From NCBI RefSeq assembly GCF_009882935.1, contig NZ_WTVA01000004.1, positions 245,117-309,116 of the forward strand: a stretch of 64,000 nt of DNA, given 5' to 3'. The notes beneath the pieces were generated by a model. That model was not told the origin of the DNA, searched no databases, and saw nothing but the letters and a program-made list of their open reading frames with translations. Below, one piece after another: positions 8,627 to 17,269 of this stretch. The stretch is from Sneathiella chungangensis. GTDB taxonomy: Bacteria; Pseudomonadota; Alphaproteobacteria; Sneathiellales; Sneathiellaceae. The stretch's first letter is position 1; every line of letters begins with the position of its first letter. The translations under genes were made by a program, and so were the position numbers.

Positions 8627-8833
8627 TTTCCCTGTTAGTTTTCGCAGGGAAAATCAGAAAACGTCGTTAAAAATAAAAGAGTTTTGTAGAATAGGTGGTC
8701 GATTTGCGACCAAATTCATCAAAAATCCCTGTTTTGCCCTGTTTATCAGGGAAAATGGCGTAGACGGGTTCGCATGAGACGGCAACCTCGACCACTTCTT
8801 CAAAGGTGAACCTGAATCCTGTCCAGGTTCGCC
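8627..8833. repeat. Cluster of four short hairpins
   Basis: Four inverted repeats lie within 207 bp: TTTCCCTG/CAGGGAAA (8627-8652), TGGTCG/CGACCA (8696-8712), CCCTG/CAGGG (8737-8751) and GGTGAACCTG/CAGGTTCGCC (8805-8833, one wobble pair). The first and third share the CCCTG-loop-CAGGGAAAAT pattern, so they look like copies of one unit. Origin unknown; scars of a mobile element or repetitive extragenic units are possible. Confidence 0.45.
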
Positions 8834-9613
8834 CTCTGAGCAGGACAGAACCGGGACATTCAGGGCTATCCAGTGTTGGTAGAGACTCTCCGTTGAGGCC
8901 TCATTCTGTAAATTTTCCCATTCGTCTCTGTCGTCCTGTTTCAAGGTCCAGACCATCGGGAAGTACAATTGACTTTTGAGGGAATCCGAACTGTTCCCGT
9001 TGCTCATTCCAGTCGGATGGAGGCCTGATCTTTTTCTTAACGGTTTTGACATTCAACGGACTCCACATGTTAAAGCCGCCAATGAGTTGGTCGCTTGCCT
9101 CGCCTGGAGCAGCCGTACAAAGGCAAGAACAATCCCCCAAATGTAAACTCCATTTCGTAGCTATTCACTGCCCAAGCCATTTGTGCCTGGCGTTACTATT
9201 CACGACTTTCTCTTAGAAAGAAATATCAACGCTTTATCAATATGGCTGGCCTATAGCGCGGATTGATAGCGTAGGTAAAGTTTCAAGGGGCAATCAAATA
9301 TGGGATAACTGAAAATATGGGTGGTCAGCAGCATTGCCACTTTTATCTTGCATAGAAAGCGAAGTGCACTAGACGCTTTCCGTCGGTAGGCGATGCGAGC
9401 TATTGACCATAGACCGAAGAGATACATAAATGACAATGCTATCGATGCATTAGCCGGGCAAATTGACAGCAAAAGAGCTAAAAATCCCGTTGATAATTTA
9501 CATCTACCTGTCAGACGACGAGGGAGAAAAATGTGACATGCGTAGGCTTGTTTAATGAATCCAACGGATATCATCAAGGCTACGTTTATCACACTCGGCA
9601 TAAATTGTTTCAC
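8834..9613. other. Gene-poor stretch before the TetR operon
   Basis: No gene can be supported here. Open frames on the minus strand (for example 9251-9613, a hydrophobic frame starting GTG; 8901-9140) show no family motif and no good ribosome site. Base composition is more AT-rich than the operon that follows. It may be degraded sequence at an insertion boundary. Confidence 0.4.
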
Positions 9614-9664
9614 TTGACTCCATACCCATTAGTAGGTATGAGTTGGACCAACCAGTAGGTATGG
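9614..9664 (+). promoter_or_regulatory. Promoter with operator repeats for the TetR operon
   Basis: TTGACT (9614-9619) and TATGAG (9637-9642) sit 17 bp apart. CATACC (9621-9626) and GGTATG (9635-9640) form an inverted repeat inside the promoter, and AGTAGGTATG is repeated at 9631-9640 and 9654-9663. The layout is what an autorepressing TetR operator would look like, covering the -10 and start region. Confidence 0.6.
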
Positions 9665-10293
9665 AGCCAATGACTGTCAATTTTCATCCATCCAAGACGA
9701 AGCTGCTAGACGCGGCGCTGCAGGTTATTCGCGCAAAGGGATATTCGGCGACGCGGATCGAGGACGTCTGTGCGGCGGCAGGGGTAACCAAGGGTAGCTT
9801 CTTCCATCACTTTAAGAGCAAGGAAGATCTGGCGCTGGCGGCGGCGGATTACTGGTCCTCGACGACCGCGGAGTTATTCGCCCGCGCGCCCTATCACGAT
9901 CATGCCGATCCACTCGACCGCGTGCTTGCTTATGTGGAGTTCCGCAAGTCACTACTACAGGGCACGGTCGAGGAATTTACCTGCCTCGTTGGAACCATGG
10001 TTCAGGAGGCTTTCGCGACCGATCCAGCGATCCGCGATGCTTGCGACGCCAGCATCTCGGGACATGCCGCGACCCTGGAAGACGACATCGCGGCGGCGAT
10101 GACGCTCTACGGTGTAAAGGCGGACTGGACCGCCAAAAGCCTCGCGCTCCACACCCAGGCGGTGCTCCAAGGTGCCTTCATCCTCGCCAAGGCGAAGGGC
10201 GGACCCGCCGTTGCCATCGACAGTGTCGATCATCTGAAACGCTACATTAAATTGTTGTTCACGGCGGACAGCCCGGCGGAACCTTCAAGATGA
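9661..10293 (+). CDS. TetR/AcrR-family regulator of the GST-PhnB operon
   Basis: A repressor of about 210 residues. The helix-turn-helix (TRIEDVCAAAGVTKGSFFHHF) is classic for TetR proteins that control detoxification genes; the rest is a helical ligand domain. Start is uncertain: GTATGG at 9661 is used here because the predicted transcription start falls near 9649, which rules out ATG 9643; ATG 9670 is the other candidate. Its stop overlaps the GST start by four bases (ATGA), tying it to the six-gene operon. Codons are visibly more GC-rich than in the flanks. Confidence 0.8.
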   Translation: MEPMTVNFHPSKTKLLDAALQVIRAKGYSATRIEDVCAAAGVTKGSFFHHFKSKEDLALAAADYWSSTTAELFARAPYHDHADPLDRVLAYVEFRKSLLQGTVEEFTCLVGTMVQEAFATDPAIRDACDASISGHAATLEDDIAAAMTLYGVKADWTAKSLALHTQAVLQGAFILAKAKGGPAVAIDSVDHLKRYIKLLFTADSPAEPSR

Positions 10294-10952
10294 CCTCCCG
10301 ACCCAAACCCATCATTACCGTCTTCGAACGTTCGCCCGATGAAGGCAAGGGATTGGCGCGTGACATGCGCGTGCGCTGGGCGCTGGAGGAAGTCGGCAAG
10401 CCCTACGAGGCCCGTTCCGTCTCATTTGCCGCCATGAAGGAGCCTGCCCACCGGGCACTCCATCCCTTCGGGCAGATCCCGACTTTTGAAGAGGGTGATC
10501 TTTGCCTTTTCGAGACGGGCGCGATCGTGTTCCACATCGCGAATAGGCACGCGGGCCTCCTTCCGGACGAAGCGAATGCAAGAGCACGCGCGATCGCCTG
10601 GATGTTTGCGGCGATCAGTACGATTGAACCCGTGATCATCGACCGCGAAGTGGTCCACTATCTCGAACGGGATGAAACCTGGTTCGAGCAGCGCCTGCAT
10701 ACTGTCGAGGATCGTATCCGCAATAAGCTGACCGATCTGTCGCGGCACCTCGGCGATGCCGACTGGCTCGACGGTATGTTCAGCGCCGGCGATCTGCTGA
10801 CGGCCGATGTTCTGCGCCGATTGAATGGATCGGGATTGCTCGATGAACATCCCAACCTCTTGGCTTTTGTCGCTCGCGCCGAAGCGCGTCCGGCTTTCAG
10901 GCGGGCATATAAGGCACAATACGCTTTCTTCAATGCCGCTGTATCGGTTTGA
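10290..10952 (+). CDS. Glutathione S-transferase family protein
   Basis: A 220-residue two-domain GST. The N-terminal thioredoxin-like half has MRVRWALEEVGKPYEARSV, then the cis-proline and glutathione-binding part FGQIPTFEEGDLCLFETGAI; the C-terminal half is helical with GDLLTADVLRRL in the conserved N-capping position. It conjugates or reduces substrates with glutathione, or acts as a peroxidase; substrate unknown. Co-transcribed with the TetR gene through a 4-bp overlap. Confidence 0.85.
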   Translation: MTSRPKPIITVFERSPDEGKGLARDMRVRWALEEVGKPYEARSVSFAAMKEPAHRALHPFGQIPTFEEGDLCLFETGAIVFHIANRHAGLLPDEANARARAIAWMFAAISTIEPVIIDREVVHYLERDETWFEQRLHTVEDRIRNKLTDLSRHLGDADWLDGMFSAGDLLTADVLRRLNGSGLLDEHPNLLAFVARAEARPAFRRAYKAQYAFFNAAVSV

Positions 10953-11003
10953 GCGATGGCAAGCCCTCACGATTACACGTCAACACCAGGGGAGACATCA
11001 GAA

Positions 11004-11426
11004 ATGGAACCGACAATATACCTGTTCTTCAAAGGGAACTGCCTTGAGGCGATGTCCCACTATGCCGAAGTTCTCGGCGGCGAGATCATCTGCGTTTTCC
11101 GCAATGGCGACGTTCCTGATCCCGAAAGCCGCATGCCCGGCGGCGACGATATAGTGATGAATATGGCCATGAAGCTCGGCAACTCCACTGTGATGGCTTC
11201 CGACAATAGCGAAGAAATGTATGACAAGCCGCAGGGCTTCCGCGTCTCCATCGCGCCGTCATCGCGTGCTGAATTCGACCGTATCCATGCCGCACTTGCG
11301 AAGGACGCTCAATCCGTCGAAATGGATCCGGGTGAGACATTCTGGGCCGAACGCTTTGCCATGTTCACCGACAGTTACGGCACACCCTGGATGCTAAACT
11401 TCGATGGCGCCAAGGCGCAGAACTGA
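11004..11426 (+). CDS. PhnB-like VOC-fold protein (first of two)
   Basis: A 140-residue protein of the glyoxalase/VOC fold, PhnB subgroup: TIYLFFKGNCLEAMSHYAEV, then GGEIICVFRNGDVPDP and the C-terminal MFTDSYGTPWMLNFD. Such proteins are often annotated as 3-demethylubiquinone methyltransferase-like but lack that activity. The frame is open to 10956, yet GGGGAG at 10989-10994 lies nine bases before ATG 11004, which is therefore the start. Second of the post-TetR genes; function within the operon unknown. Confidence 0.75.
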   Translation: MEPTIYLFFKGNCLEAMSHYAEVLGGEIICVFRNGDVPDPESRMPGGDDIVMNMAMKLGNSTVMASDNSEEMYDKPQGFRVSIAPSSRAEFDRIHAALAKDAQSVEMDPGETFWAERFAMFTDSYGTPWMLNFDGAKAQN

Positions 11427-11438
11427 AGGAGAAACCAG

Positions 11439-11921
11439 ATGCCGGAACTTGCGACATGCCTGTGGTTCGACGATGGCGAAGCACGCAAAGCTGCTGAATT
11501 TTATGCGGCGACATTTCCTGACAGCCAAGTCGGCCGGGTAAACGCGGCCCCCGGCGATTTTCCGGGCGGTCGGGAAGGAAGTGAACTGACCGTCGAATTT
11601 ACCGTGCTGGGGCGGCCATTTATCGGGCTGAATGGCGGCCCTATTTTCACGCCGAATGAATCGGTCAGCTTCATGATTATCACCGAAAATCAGGAAGAGA
11701 CAGACCGTTACTGGAACGCAGTCATTACCAACGGTGGTATGGCGAGCGAATGCGGGTGGTGCAAGGACCGTTGGGGTTATTCCTGGCAGATTACGCCAAG
11801 ACGGCTCATTGACCTGACGACCAGCGCCGACCGCGCGCAGGCCAAGCGCGCCTTCAATGCGATAATGAAGATGCAGAAGATTGATATCGCGGCTCTCGAT
11901 GCTGCGGTCGAAGAAATGTGA
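11439..11921 (+). CDS. PhnB-like VOC-fold protein (second of two)
   Basis: A 160-residue VOC-fold protein of the 3-demethylubiquinone-9 3-methyltransferase-domain type: [20 protein letters not shown] at the N-terminus and [17 protein letters not shown] near residue 105, the usual signatures. It is a different subgroup from the preceding PhnB-like protein rather than a recent duplicate. A good AAGGAG-type site precedes its start, 12 bp after the previous stop. Confidence 0.8.
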   Translation: MPELATCLWFDDGEARKAAEFYAATFPDSQVGRVNAAPGDFPGGREGSELTVEFTVLGRPFIGLNGGPIFTPNESVSFMIITENQEETDRYWNAVITNGGMASECGWCKDRWGYSWQITPRRLIDLTTSADRAQAKRAFNAIMKMQKIDIAALDAAVEEM

Positions 11922-11933
11922 AGGAGATATGAC

Positions 11934-12338
11934 ATGAGTTACATCGACGGTTTCGTCATCGCTGTGCCGACCGCTAACAAGCAGAAGTTTATCGCCCACG
12001 CCGAAATGGGCGACAGCGTTTTCATTGACCTCGGCGCAACGCGCGTCACGGAATGCTGGGGCGATGACGTGCCGGTTGGCAAGGTCACGGATTTCCGCAA
12101 GGCCGTGCAGGCCAGAGACGATGAAACGGTCGTCTTTTCCTGGGTTGAATGGCCCGACAAGGAAACCCGTGATGCGGCCATGACGACGATGACCGGCTGG
12201 ATGGAAAATCCGGAAAAGGGCGATCCGCGCATGAATCCGGAAAAGAATCCGATGCCGTTTGATGGTATGCGGCTGATCTATGGCGGCTTCACGCCGCTGG
12301 TCGTCGTCGGAGCCAATGTGCAAGGGAAGGAAAAGTAA
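11934..12338 (+). CDS. DUF1428 family protein (YbaA-like)
   Basis: A 134-residue cytoplasmic protein of DUF1428: YIDGFVIAVPTANKQKFIAH at the start, ECWGDDVPVGKVTDF in the middle and MPFDGMRLIYGGF at the end. It has a ferredoxin-like alpha/beta fold in known structures and no assigned reaction. GAAGGAGATATGAC gives an ideal ribosome site. It commonly travels with PhnB-like and AHSA1-like genes, as here. Confidence 0.85.
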   Translation: MSYIDGFVIAVPTANKQKFIAHAEMGDSVFIDLGATRVTECWGDDVPVGKVTDFRKAVQARDDETVVFSWVEWPDKETRDAAMTTMTGWMENPEKGDPRMNPEKNPMPFDGMRLIYGGFTPLVVVGANVQGKEK

Positions 12339-12339
12339 C

Positions 12340-12783
12340 ATGCCCGGTACCGTAACCCTGCACCGCGTTTTCACCGCCAAGCCAGAGAAGGTCTATCGCG
12401 CCTTTCTTGAGCCAGACGCGATGGCAAGCTGGGTGCCTCCCTTTGGCTTTACCTGCACGGTGCATGAGCTTGAAGCGAAGGAGGGTGGACGGTACCGTAT
12501 GTCCTTTCGCAACTTCACGACCGGCGACATTCATTCCTTCGGCGGCACCTATCTGAAACTCATCCCCGGCGAGGCGCTCGTCTACACGGATAGATTTGAC
12601 GATCCAAACCTGCCCGGTGAAATGACGGTGACCGTCACGCTGAAGGCAGTGTCGGTGGGCACGGAAATGACGGTGGTTCAGGAAGGGATACCCGACCTGA
12701 TCCCGCAAGAGGCGTGTTACCTCGGATGGCAAGAGTCTTTGCGAAAACTTGCCAAACTCGTCGAGCCGAACATCACCCAATAA
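12340..12783 (+). CDS. SRPBCC/AHSA1-family protein
   Basis: A 147-residue START-like protein (Activator of Hsp90 ATPase homologue 1-like). HRVFTAKPEKVYRAFLEPDA and MASWVPPFGFTCTVHELEAK are typical, as is the C-terminal GWQESLRKLAKLVE helix. These domains form a hydrophobic pocket for small ligands. Start at ATG 12340 immediately after the DUF1428 stop, with AAGGAAAAG before it. Last gene of the TetR operon; the IS6 remnant begins 35 bp downstream. Confidence 0.8.
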   Translation: MPGTVTLHRVFTAKPEKVYRAFLEPDAMASWVPPFGFTCTVHELEAKEGGRYRMSFRNFTTGDIHSFGGTYLKLIPGEALVYTDRFDDPNLPGEMTVTVTLKAVSVGTEMTVVQEGIPDLIPQEACYLGWQESLRKLAKLVEPNITQ

Positions 12784-12817
12784 CCAGACTGTTCTCCGTC
12801 AGATCATGTTGGACAGG

Positions 12818-13200
12818 TTAGGGACAGTCCAGAATTTCCGCCCACCTTTTGATTAGCCAGCGGTGCTTGCTCCTTCCCGGAAGCCGAAATGCCTTATGAT
12901 TGGATTTCAATTTATCAGTGACGATCTTTGACGGCGTATATCCTCGTTTCTTCAATAGCTTGCCTATTGGCTTTAAAGCAGCGTTGGTAATTCTCTTTAG
13001 GCGTCGGAGGAAATGCAGCACGTCGCCTTGGCTATCAACAGCCCGCTACAGAAAATGGTACTTACCTCGAATAATGATGTCCAATCTCGCGCCACCAAAA
13101 GGTCTTCGACATCCCGATAGCTCAGTGTAAATCTGGCAAATAGCCAAACAGCATAGTGGATGATATGATGTGGAAAGTGGTGCCGGGAAAAAGTGAAATT
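12818..13200 (-). pseudogene. IS6-family transposase remnant
   Basis: Two stretches in different frames on the minus strand match IS6/IS26-type transposases. The N-terminal part (about 13194 to 13083) reads RHHFPHHIIHYAVWLFARFT and SYRDVEDLLVARDW. The C-terminal part (about 13050 to 12818) reads RITNAALKPIGKLLKKRGYT, then SKIVTDKLKSNHKAFR and a broken RWAEI for the usual NNRAE. The second and third residues of the DDE triad are thus recognisable, but the middle with the first Asp is deleted and frames are shifted. No terminal inverted repeats seen. Dead element marking the edge of the TetR operon. Confidence 0.75.
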
Positions 13201-13387
13201 GTGCATCAGGTGAGGCCAATTCAGCGCTCCTTCGATGGCAAGCAAAATTCGAATTTGTTTTTGATGCTTCGCCAAATGCTGCACAAAAGGTAATACCGGT
13301 TGATCTTGACCAGGATCAATGCAAATTAATTGGTTTGTTACATAGTTACTGCTCCCCGATCCATATTTTTTACGTGAGGAGTGAGAC

Positions 13388-13990
13388 ATGACTAATGAAA
13401 GCAAAGTCCATCCCTATATTGAATGGGCCAAAAGCCGTCTTGATGAAATGGATGCGACCTTGTCCACGCTTCAGGGCAAGGTTGAGGAACTCGGGGAGGA
13501 TGCCCAGGTGAAAGCAAAGGAAGCGCTCACCGATATGGAGGCGCAACGCGATGCCTTCAAGGCGTTTCTCGACAAGAATCTTGAAAGCGCGGAAAGCGTC
13601 TGGGACGCACAGTCGGCGAAGCTGAAAGAGGACTGGAAAGCGTTTGAGGACGAAGTCGAGATCTATGTGAAAAGCACCAAAAACAATGCCGAGCAATATG
13701 AGGCGGCTTTCAAGGCGCGGGCGGATGCGCAAGTGAAGGCCTGGCAGGAAATGATGAACAATGCTTTCGCCGCCGCCGCAAAATTTCCAGAAGAGCGCAA
13801 AGCGGATTTCGACGATGCTGTCACCAAGATGAAAAGCGAAGCCGATGCCGCCGAAAAGCGCCTTGCCGCCATGAAAAAAGCGGGACAGGAATCATGGTCG
13901 GCGCTCGATGCGGCCCTGGCGGAATCCAGAAAGGCGTTCGACAAGGCGAGCGAGGACATGCAGAAGGCGTTTAAGCGCGCCCTGAAATAG
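13388..13990 (+). CDS. Charged alpha-helical, coiled-coil protein
   Basis: A 200-residue protein almost wholly made of heptad-like helix, rich in K, E, D and A, with no cysteine, no signal peptide and regularly spaced Trp residues (IEWAK, SVWDAQ, KEDWKAF, KAWQEM, QESWSAL). I do not recognise a family; phasin-like or apolipoprotein-like amphipathic behaviour is possible but unproven. GAGGAGTGAGAC precedes the ATG. It stands alone between the IS6 remnant and the propeller/cytochrome pair. Confidence 0.65.
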   Translation: MTNESKVHPYIEWAKSRLDEMDATLSTLQGKVEELGEDAQVKAKEALTDMEAQRDAFKAFLDKNLESAESVWDAQSAKLKEDWKAFEDEVEIYVKSTKNNAEQYEAAFKARADAQVKAWQEMMNNAFAAAAKFPEERKADFDDAVTKMKSEADAAEKRLAAMKKAGQESWSALDAALAESRKAFDKASEDMQKAFKRALK

Positions 13991-14471
13991 AGCATTTCAT
14001 GACTGAGGCAAGGGGGAAGCGGCGGACGCGGATGAATGCTTCATCCAAGCCGTCTCAATATCATCCGCCGTGCCGTGATGAGGTGCGTCAGGTTTCCCCT
14101 TTCCCATAGCAATGTCGAAGATTTTCTTCATGAACGCGGCACCGAAATCTGTCTTGAGATAGTTCGCAATTAATGAAAACGGTTCTCTCCGCGGTTTGCA
14201 TGCGAGATATGTGAGAAAACTCCTCCTCTCCGGGTTCATTCCAACTGGCAAGCGAACTTAGTTGAAGTTGCGCTGTTGTTATAACGGTAGGCCCGCTTAA
14301 TGATCTTCTCTTGAAGAGGGGCCGGATTATTGTAACGGTTATGTGTTCGGGGTTGGTATTCTCTTTAATGTTGGCGGCGAATATTTGTGGCATAATGTCG
14401 ACGCGTTTCTTGCCCGTTTGGCTGGGTTTGCGGGTGTCTGTCCGTATCGAGGAAACGAGAGGAGATATATG
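13991..14471. other. Intergenic region with a possible small minus-strand frame
   Basis: The only candidate is a minus-strand frame from 14251 to 13997 (84 codons) whose second half (NYLKTDFGAAFMKKIFDIAM, then DDIETAW) looks protein-like but matches no family I know. It could be a remnant. The right part should hold the promoter of the propeller gene; no clear hexamers stand out. Confidence 0.3.
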
Positions 14472-15473
14472 ATGAGACCAATTTCGCGACGGGACTTCAC
14501 AATCGCGGCTGCGTCTTGTGCGGCGGTTCTGTCAATTCCAATCGGTGGCACCATACAGGCCGCTCAGAATGCCAGTGTTACTTATTTCAATGCCCGGCCC
14601 GGGTCGCGTTCCCGCGATCTGGCCTTCGATCGCGACGGCATGGTCTGGTATTGCGGTCAGAGGGATGGCACGCTGACCCGGCTGGATCCGTCGGACGGTT
14701 CATTGCATCCGGTTTCGCTTGGCGAAGGGGCCGCGCCCCATGGCGTGATTCTGGGGCCGGACGGCGCCATGTGGATCACGGAAGGGGGACAGAACGCCAT
14801 CGCCCGACTCGATCCGGAAACAGACGCTGTCGATCTGTTCCCCTTGCCAACGGAATTCGCCCGGGCAAATCTCAACACCGGGGTGTTCGATCATGATGGC
14901 GTTTATTGGTTCACGGGACAGAATGGCGTATATGGCCGCGTCGACCCGGCAACGGGCAAGCTTGACGCCTGGCCGAGCCCGGGCGGACCCGGCCCGTATG
15001 GGATTACCGTTACCCCGGGGGGTGAAATCTGGTATGCGTCGCTCGCCGGAAGCCATATCGCCCGTATCGATCCCGCAACTGCCCAGACAATACAGTTCGA
15101 CCCGCCAACCCCGCGGCAGGGCGCGCGTCGGGTCTGGTCGGATTCGCATGGCCATTTGTGGATCAGCGAGTGGAACAGCGGGCAGGTCAGTGTCTATAAT
15201 CCTGCCGATGAGTCGTGGAAACAATGGAAACTGCCAGGCGATGGACCGCGCGCATATGCCGTCTATGTCGATGAACGTGACATGGTATGGCTTACCGATT
15301 TCGGCGCCAACGCCATCGTCATGTTCGATCCGGAGAGTGAGAGCTTCACGAACTACCCGAGTGATCAGTCCGGCGCGAACGTCCGCCATCTGACCGGCCG
15401 CAGAGGGGAAGTCTGGGGCGGTGAATCCGGTAATGATCGCATCGTCCGTATCCGGTTCGGGGATACTGCATGA
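14472..15473 (+). CDS. Tat-exported Vgb-like beta-propeller protein
   Basis: A periplasmic six- or seven-bladed propeller resembling virginiamycin B lyase (streptogramin lyase) proteins, about 333 residues. The N-terminus RPISRRDFTIAAASCAAVL is a twin-arginine signal, cleaved near AQA. Blades repeat a W-(Y/I)-x-G/E...RLDP pattern (MVWYCGQRDGTLTRLDP, MWITEGGQNAIARLDP, HLWISEWNSGQVSVY). GGAG at 14461-14464 lies seven bases before ATG 14472, so the long upstream frame is not used. The lyase active His residues were not verified; antibiotic cleavage should not be assumed. Stop overlaps the cytochrome gene by four bases, implying a redox or sensor role together. Confidence 0.75.
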   Translation: MRPISRRDFTIAAASCAAVLSIPIGGTIQAAQNASVTYFNARPGSRSRDLAFDRDGMVWYCGQRDGTLTRLDPSDGSLHPVSLGEGAAPHGVILGPDGAMWITEGGQNAIARLDPETDAVDLFPLPTEFARANLNTGVFDHDGVYWFTGQNGVYGRVDPATGKLDAWPSPGGPGPYGITVTPGGEIWYASLAGSHIARIDPATAQTIQFDPPTPRQGARRVWSDSHGHLWISEWNSGQVSVYNPADESWKQWKLPGDGPRAYAVYVDERDMVWLTDFGANAIVMFDPESESFTNYPSDQSGANVRHLTGRRGEVWGGESGNDRIVRIRFGDTA

Positions 15474-15850
15474 AGCCATTCACAGGGGGTATTGCCCTGG
15501 TTGTTTTTTGCGGTGTCGTGTCAGGGGCGATTGCCGAGGACGTTTCCGGGCGCGAGGCTTTTGCCCCCTGTCGTGCGTGCCATAGTATGGAGAGAAATGC
15601 CGGCGTGATGGCGGGACCATCATTGTCTGGCCTGATTGGTCGCGCCGTCGGCGGGGACCCGGAATTTCAGTATTCCCCGGTCCTGCGGAAAGCAAAAGAC
15701 GAGGGTCAGATCTGGACAATCCGCCGGCTGGAAGAATTTCTTGCCGATCCAGAAGGTATGTTCCCGGGTATGTGGATGTCTTATCCGGGCATCCGTGACG
15801 AGGAAGAACGCGCGGCCTTGACGAGATATATCGTTTCTGCGGGCGACTGA
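15470..15850 (+). CDS. Periplasmic class I cytochrome c
   Basis: A 126-residue monohaem cytochrome c. A Sec signal peptide (residues 1-22) is followed by the haem site CRACH (C34-H38), GPSLSGLIGRAVG, and a likely axial Met in the segment FPGMWMSYPG. It should carry electrons in the periplasm. Translationally coupled to the propeller gene by an ATGA overlap, so the two products probably work together. Confidence 0.85.
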   Translation: MKPFTGGIALVVFCGVVSGAIAEDVSGREAFAPCRACHSMERNAGVMAGPSLSGLIGRAVGGDPEFQYSPVLRKAKDEGQIWTIRRLEEFLADPEGMFPGMWMSYPGIRDEEERAALTRYIVSAGD

Positions 15851-15876
15851 TATTTCGCGTTTTAGTTATGTCAAAG

Positions 15877-15900
15877 GACGCCACCCTTATGGGTGCCGTC
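15877..15900 (+). terminator. Hairpin after the cytochrome gene
   Basis: GACGCCACCC (15877-15886) and GGGTGCCGTC (15891-15900) pair with one mismatch around a TTAT loop, 27 bp past the stop. No T-run follows on the plus strand. Confidence 0.45.
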
Positions 15901-16041
15901 AGAGAAAAACCGGTCTTTGACCTAGTCTTGGCAAATCCATAAACCCTCGGAATGAAAAATCATCATCCTTTCCGGTGTTTCAAAGCCTCCCTTGTAGTTT
16001 TTTGGCTGAATTTGAGTTTCCCTCTCGATATCTTGGGAAAA

Positions 16042-16533
16042 TCAGACTATTTCTTTCAACCTATCCCTATGGAGGCGCAGTTTTTTTGATTTTTGGCCCC
16101 GAAAATTTTTCTGATCGACGAAAAGAACACTGATCTCAAAATCCTTATTGATTTTCACGATAAGTAGCTTGTTGAAGTGGCCAGCGAGATTAATTTCAAC
16201 TGTGTCATGCTTTTTGAACGGAGTAATTGTCTTTACTTCAACAAAATCGTTGCCGAGGCGGGCATCCGAGCCTTGGGCATAGTTCCGGTGAAGCTTCAAT
16301 CCAAGTGTAATTGCGCCGTAAAGTTCACCTATGTCTCCATATATCTGGAGATGTTTTCCGGTGAGTTGATGGTATTCTTCGGCGGTCGAAAGGAATGACT
16401 CAAAAATTGGAACCAATGAAAGGTCACCATCCGGATATTTAACTCGCCATTCCTTGTGTTGGATCTGGGCGTTGATTTCATCCCAGCTAATCCATTCCCC
16501 GTCATCCCAAAATGAATCTTCATTTCCCGGCAT
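16042..16533 (-). CDS. Orphan PD-(D/E)XK nuclease-like protein
   Basis: A 163-residue protein of unknown family. The middle looks like a restriction-endonuclease core: a helix with Glu (GDIGELYGAI, E70), then GSDARLGNDFVEVKT, giving an Asp (D90 or D96) and the E-x-K pair (E99, K101), followed by a beta strand FNKLLIVKI. The N-terminal 50 residues are Trp- and acid-rich (WDDGEWISWDEI). No methyltransferase, Cas or toxin partner is adjacent, and the surroundings are AT-rich and gene-poor. It may be a nuclease, a decayed restriction gene or a structural relative; biochemical function is inference. Confidence 0.55.
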   Translation of the reverse strand: MPGNEDSFWDDGEWISWDEINAQIQHKEWRVKYPDGDLSLVPIFESFLSTAEEYHQLTGKHLQIYGDIGELYGAITLGLKLHRNYAQGSDARLGNDFVEVKTITPFKKHDTVEINLAGHFNKLLIVKINKDFEISVLFVDQKNFRGQKSKKLRLHRDRLKEIV

Positions 16534-17073
16534 AGCGCACTCGCGATATTAGCAATAATCGATAATACTAGTGCCAAAAGGTTACCTCTTCGTTTCCAGG
16601 TGTAATTCGGATTCAGAAAACCTGAAGTTATTAAGTAGTGCCACATTAACTTCCCGTTGGCTTAGATATTCTCGATGATTGGGCTTGTTGCTGTCCAAGC
16701 ATCGATCGCTTCGTCATGGAACTGCTTGCCGTGAATGCGATTGAATAGGTGGCCTTGAATAGCGAAGGAATTTTAAGTGACAACACCATGCCGAAGTAGT
16801 TCTATTACTCCGATGTTTTTAGTACAATTTCCCTTGAAATTTCCTGCGTATGATGTCCGACCTGATAGAGCGGTTTTCCTGCGGCTGATGGTGTTCTTGA
16901 AAACATTGGTGCGGCGTTGGGTTGGAGTATGCCGTCAACCGTAACAACAGATTCCCTCTCTTTCAGATGTGGGTGGTCCGCAAGCCACGGCTGCTCTTGG
17001 CAGGTGCGCACCGCGCGCGAGCCGAGGAAACCATTCGCAATGCCCTTGTGGTCCGTCCGGAAATTCCGAAAAT
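16534..17073. other. Degraded region upstream of the hydroxyproline cluster
   Basis: No intact gene seen. A short minus-strand peptide (16772 to 16662) ends HLFNRIHGKQFHDEAIDAW before a stop and reads like the C-terminus of a lost gene, but I cannot place it. Together with the aldehyde dehydrogenase scrap to the right, it suggests decay. Confidence 0.35.
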
Positions 17074-17202
17074 GTGAGTGGTGTAATGGACTATCATGTT
17101 CCCTTCGGCGGGACAAAAGGGTCAAGCTTTGGGTCGCGTGAGCAAGGCAGTTATGCGGCGGAATTCTATACAACTGTAAAAACTGCCTATACGCTGCCGG
17201 GA
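17074..17202 (+). pseudogene. C-terminal remnant of an aldehyde dehydrogenase
   Basis: The frame reads VSGVMDYHVPFGGTKGSSFG then SREQGSYAAEFYTTVKTAYT, the conserved last ~40 residues of aldehyde dehydrogenases of the alpha-ketoglutaric semialdehyde dehydrogenase group. No catalytic Cys or NAD-binding part exists upstream, and the frame runs on past the normal end without a stop. In hydroxyproline clusters this enzyme performs the last step, so this is probably the relic of the local copy. Confidence 0.75.
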
Positions 17203-17269
17203 TCGGGATTATTATCGGAACAGGCAACAGGGCCGAACAGGCTCTCACATGGTGAATTAGAAGGATGCG

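Noticed and set aside
9251-9613. 120-codon hydrophobic frame on the minus strand, possible membrane protein
   Set aside because: No family motif, GTG start without a good ribosome site, odd composition with many Cys and Arg inside hydrophobic runs; more likely chance in gene-poor DNA.
14343-14471. Longer N-terminus for the propeller protein
   Set aside because: The SRRDF Tat signal and the GGAG site place the start at 14472; the upstream residues do not look like coding sequence.
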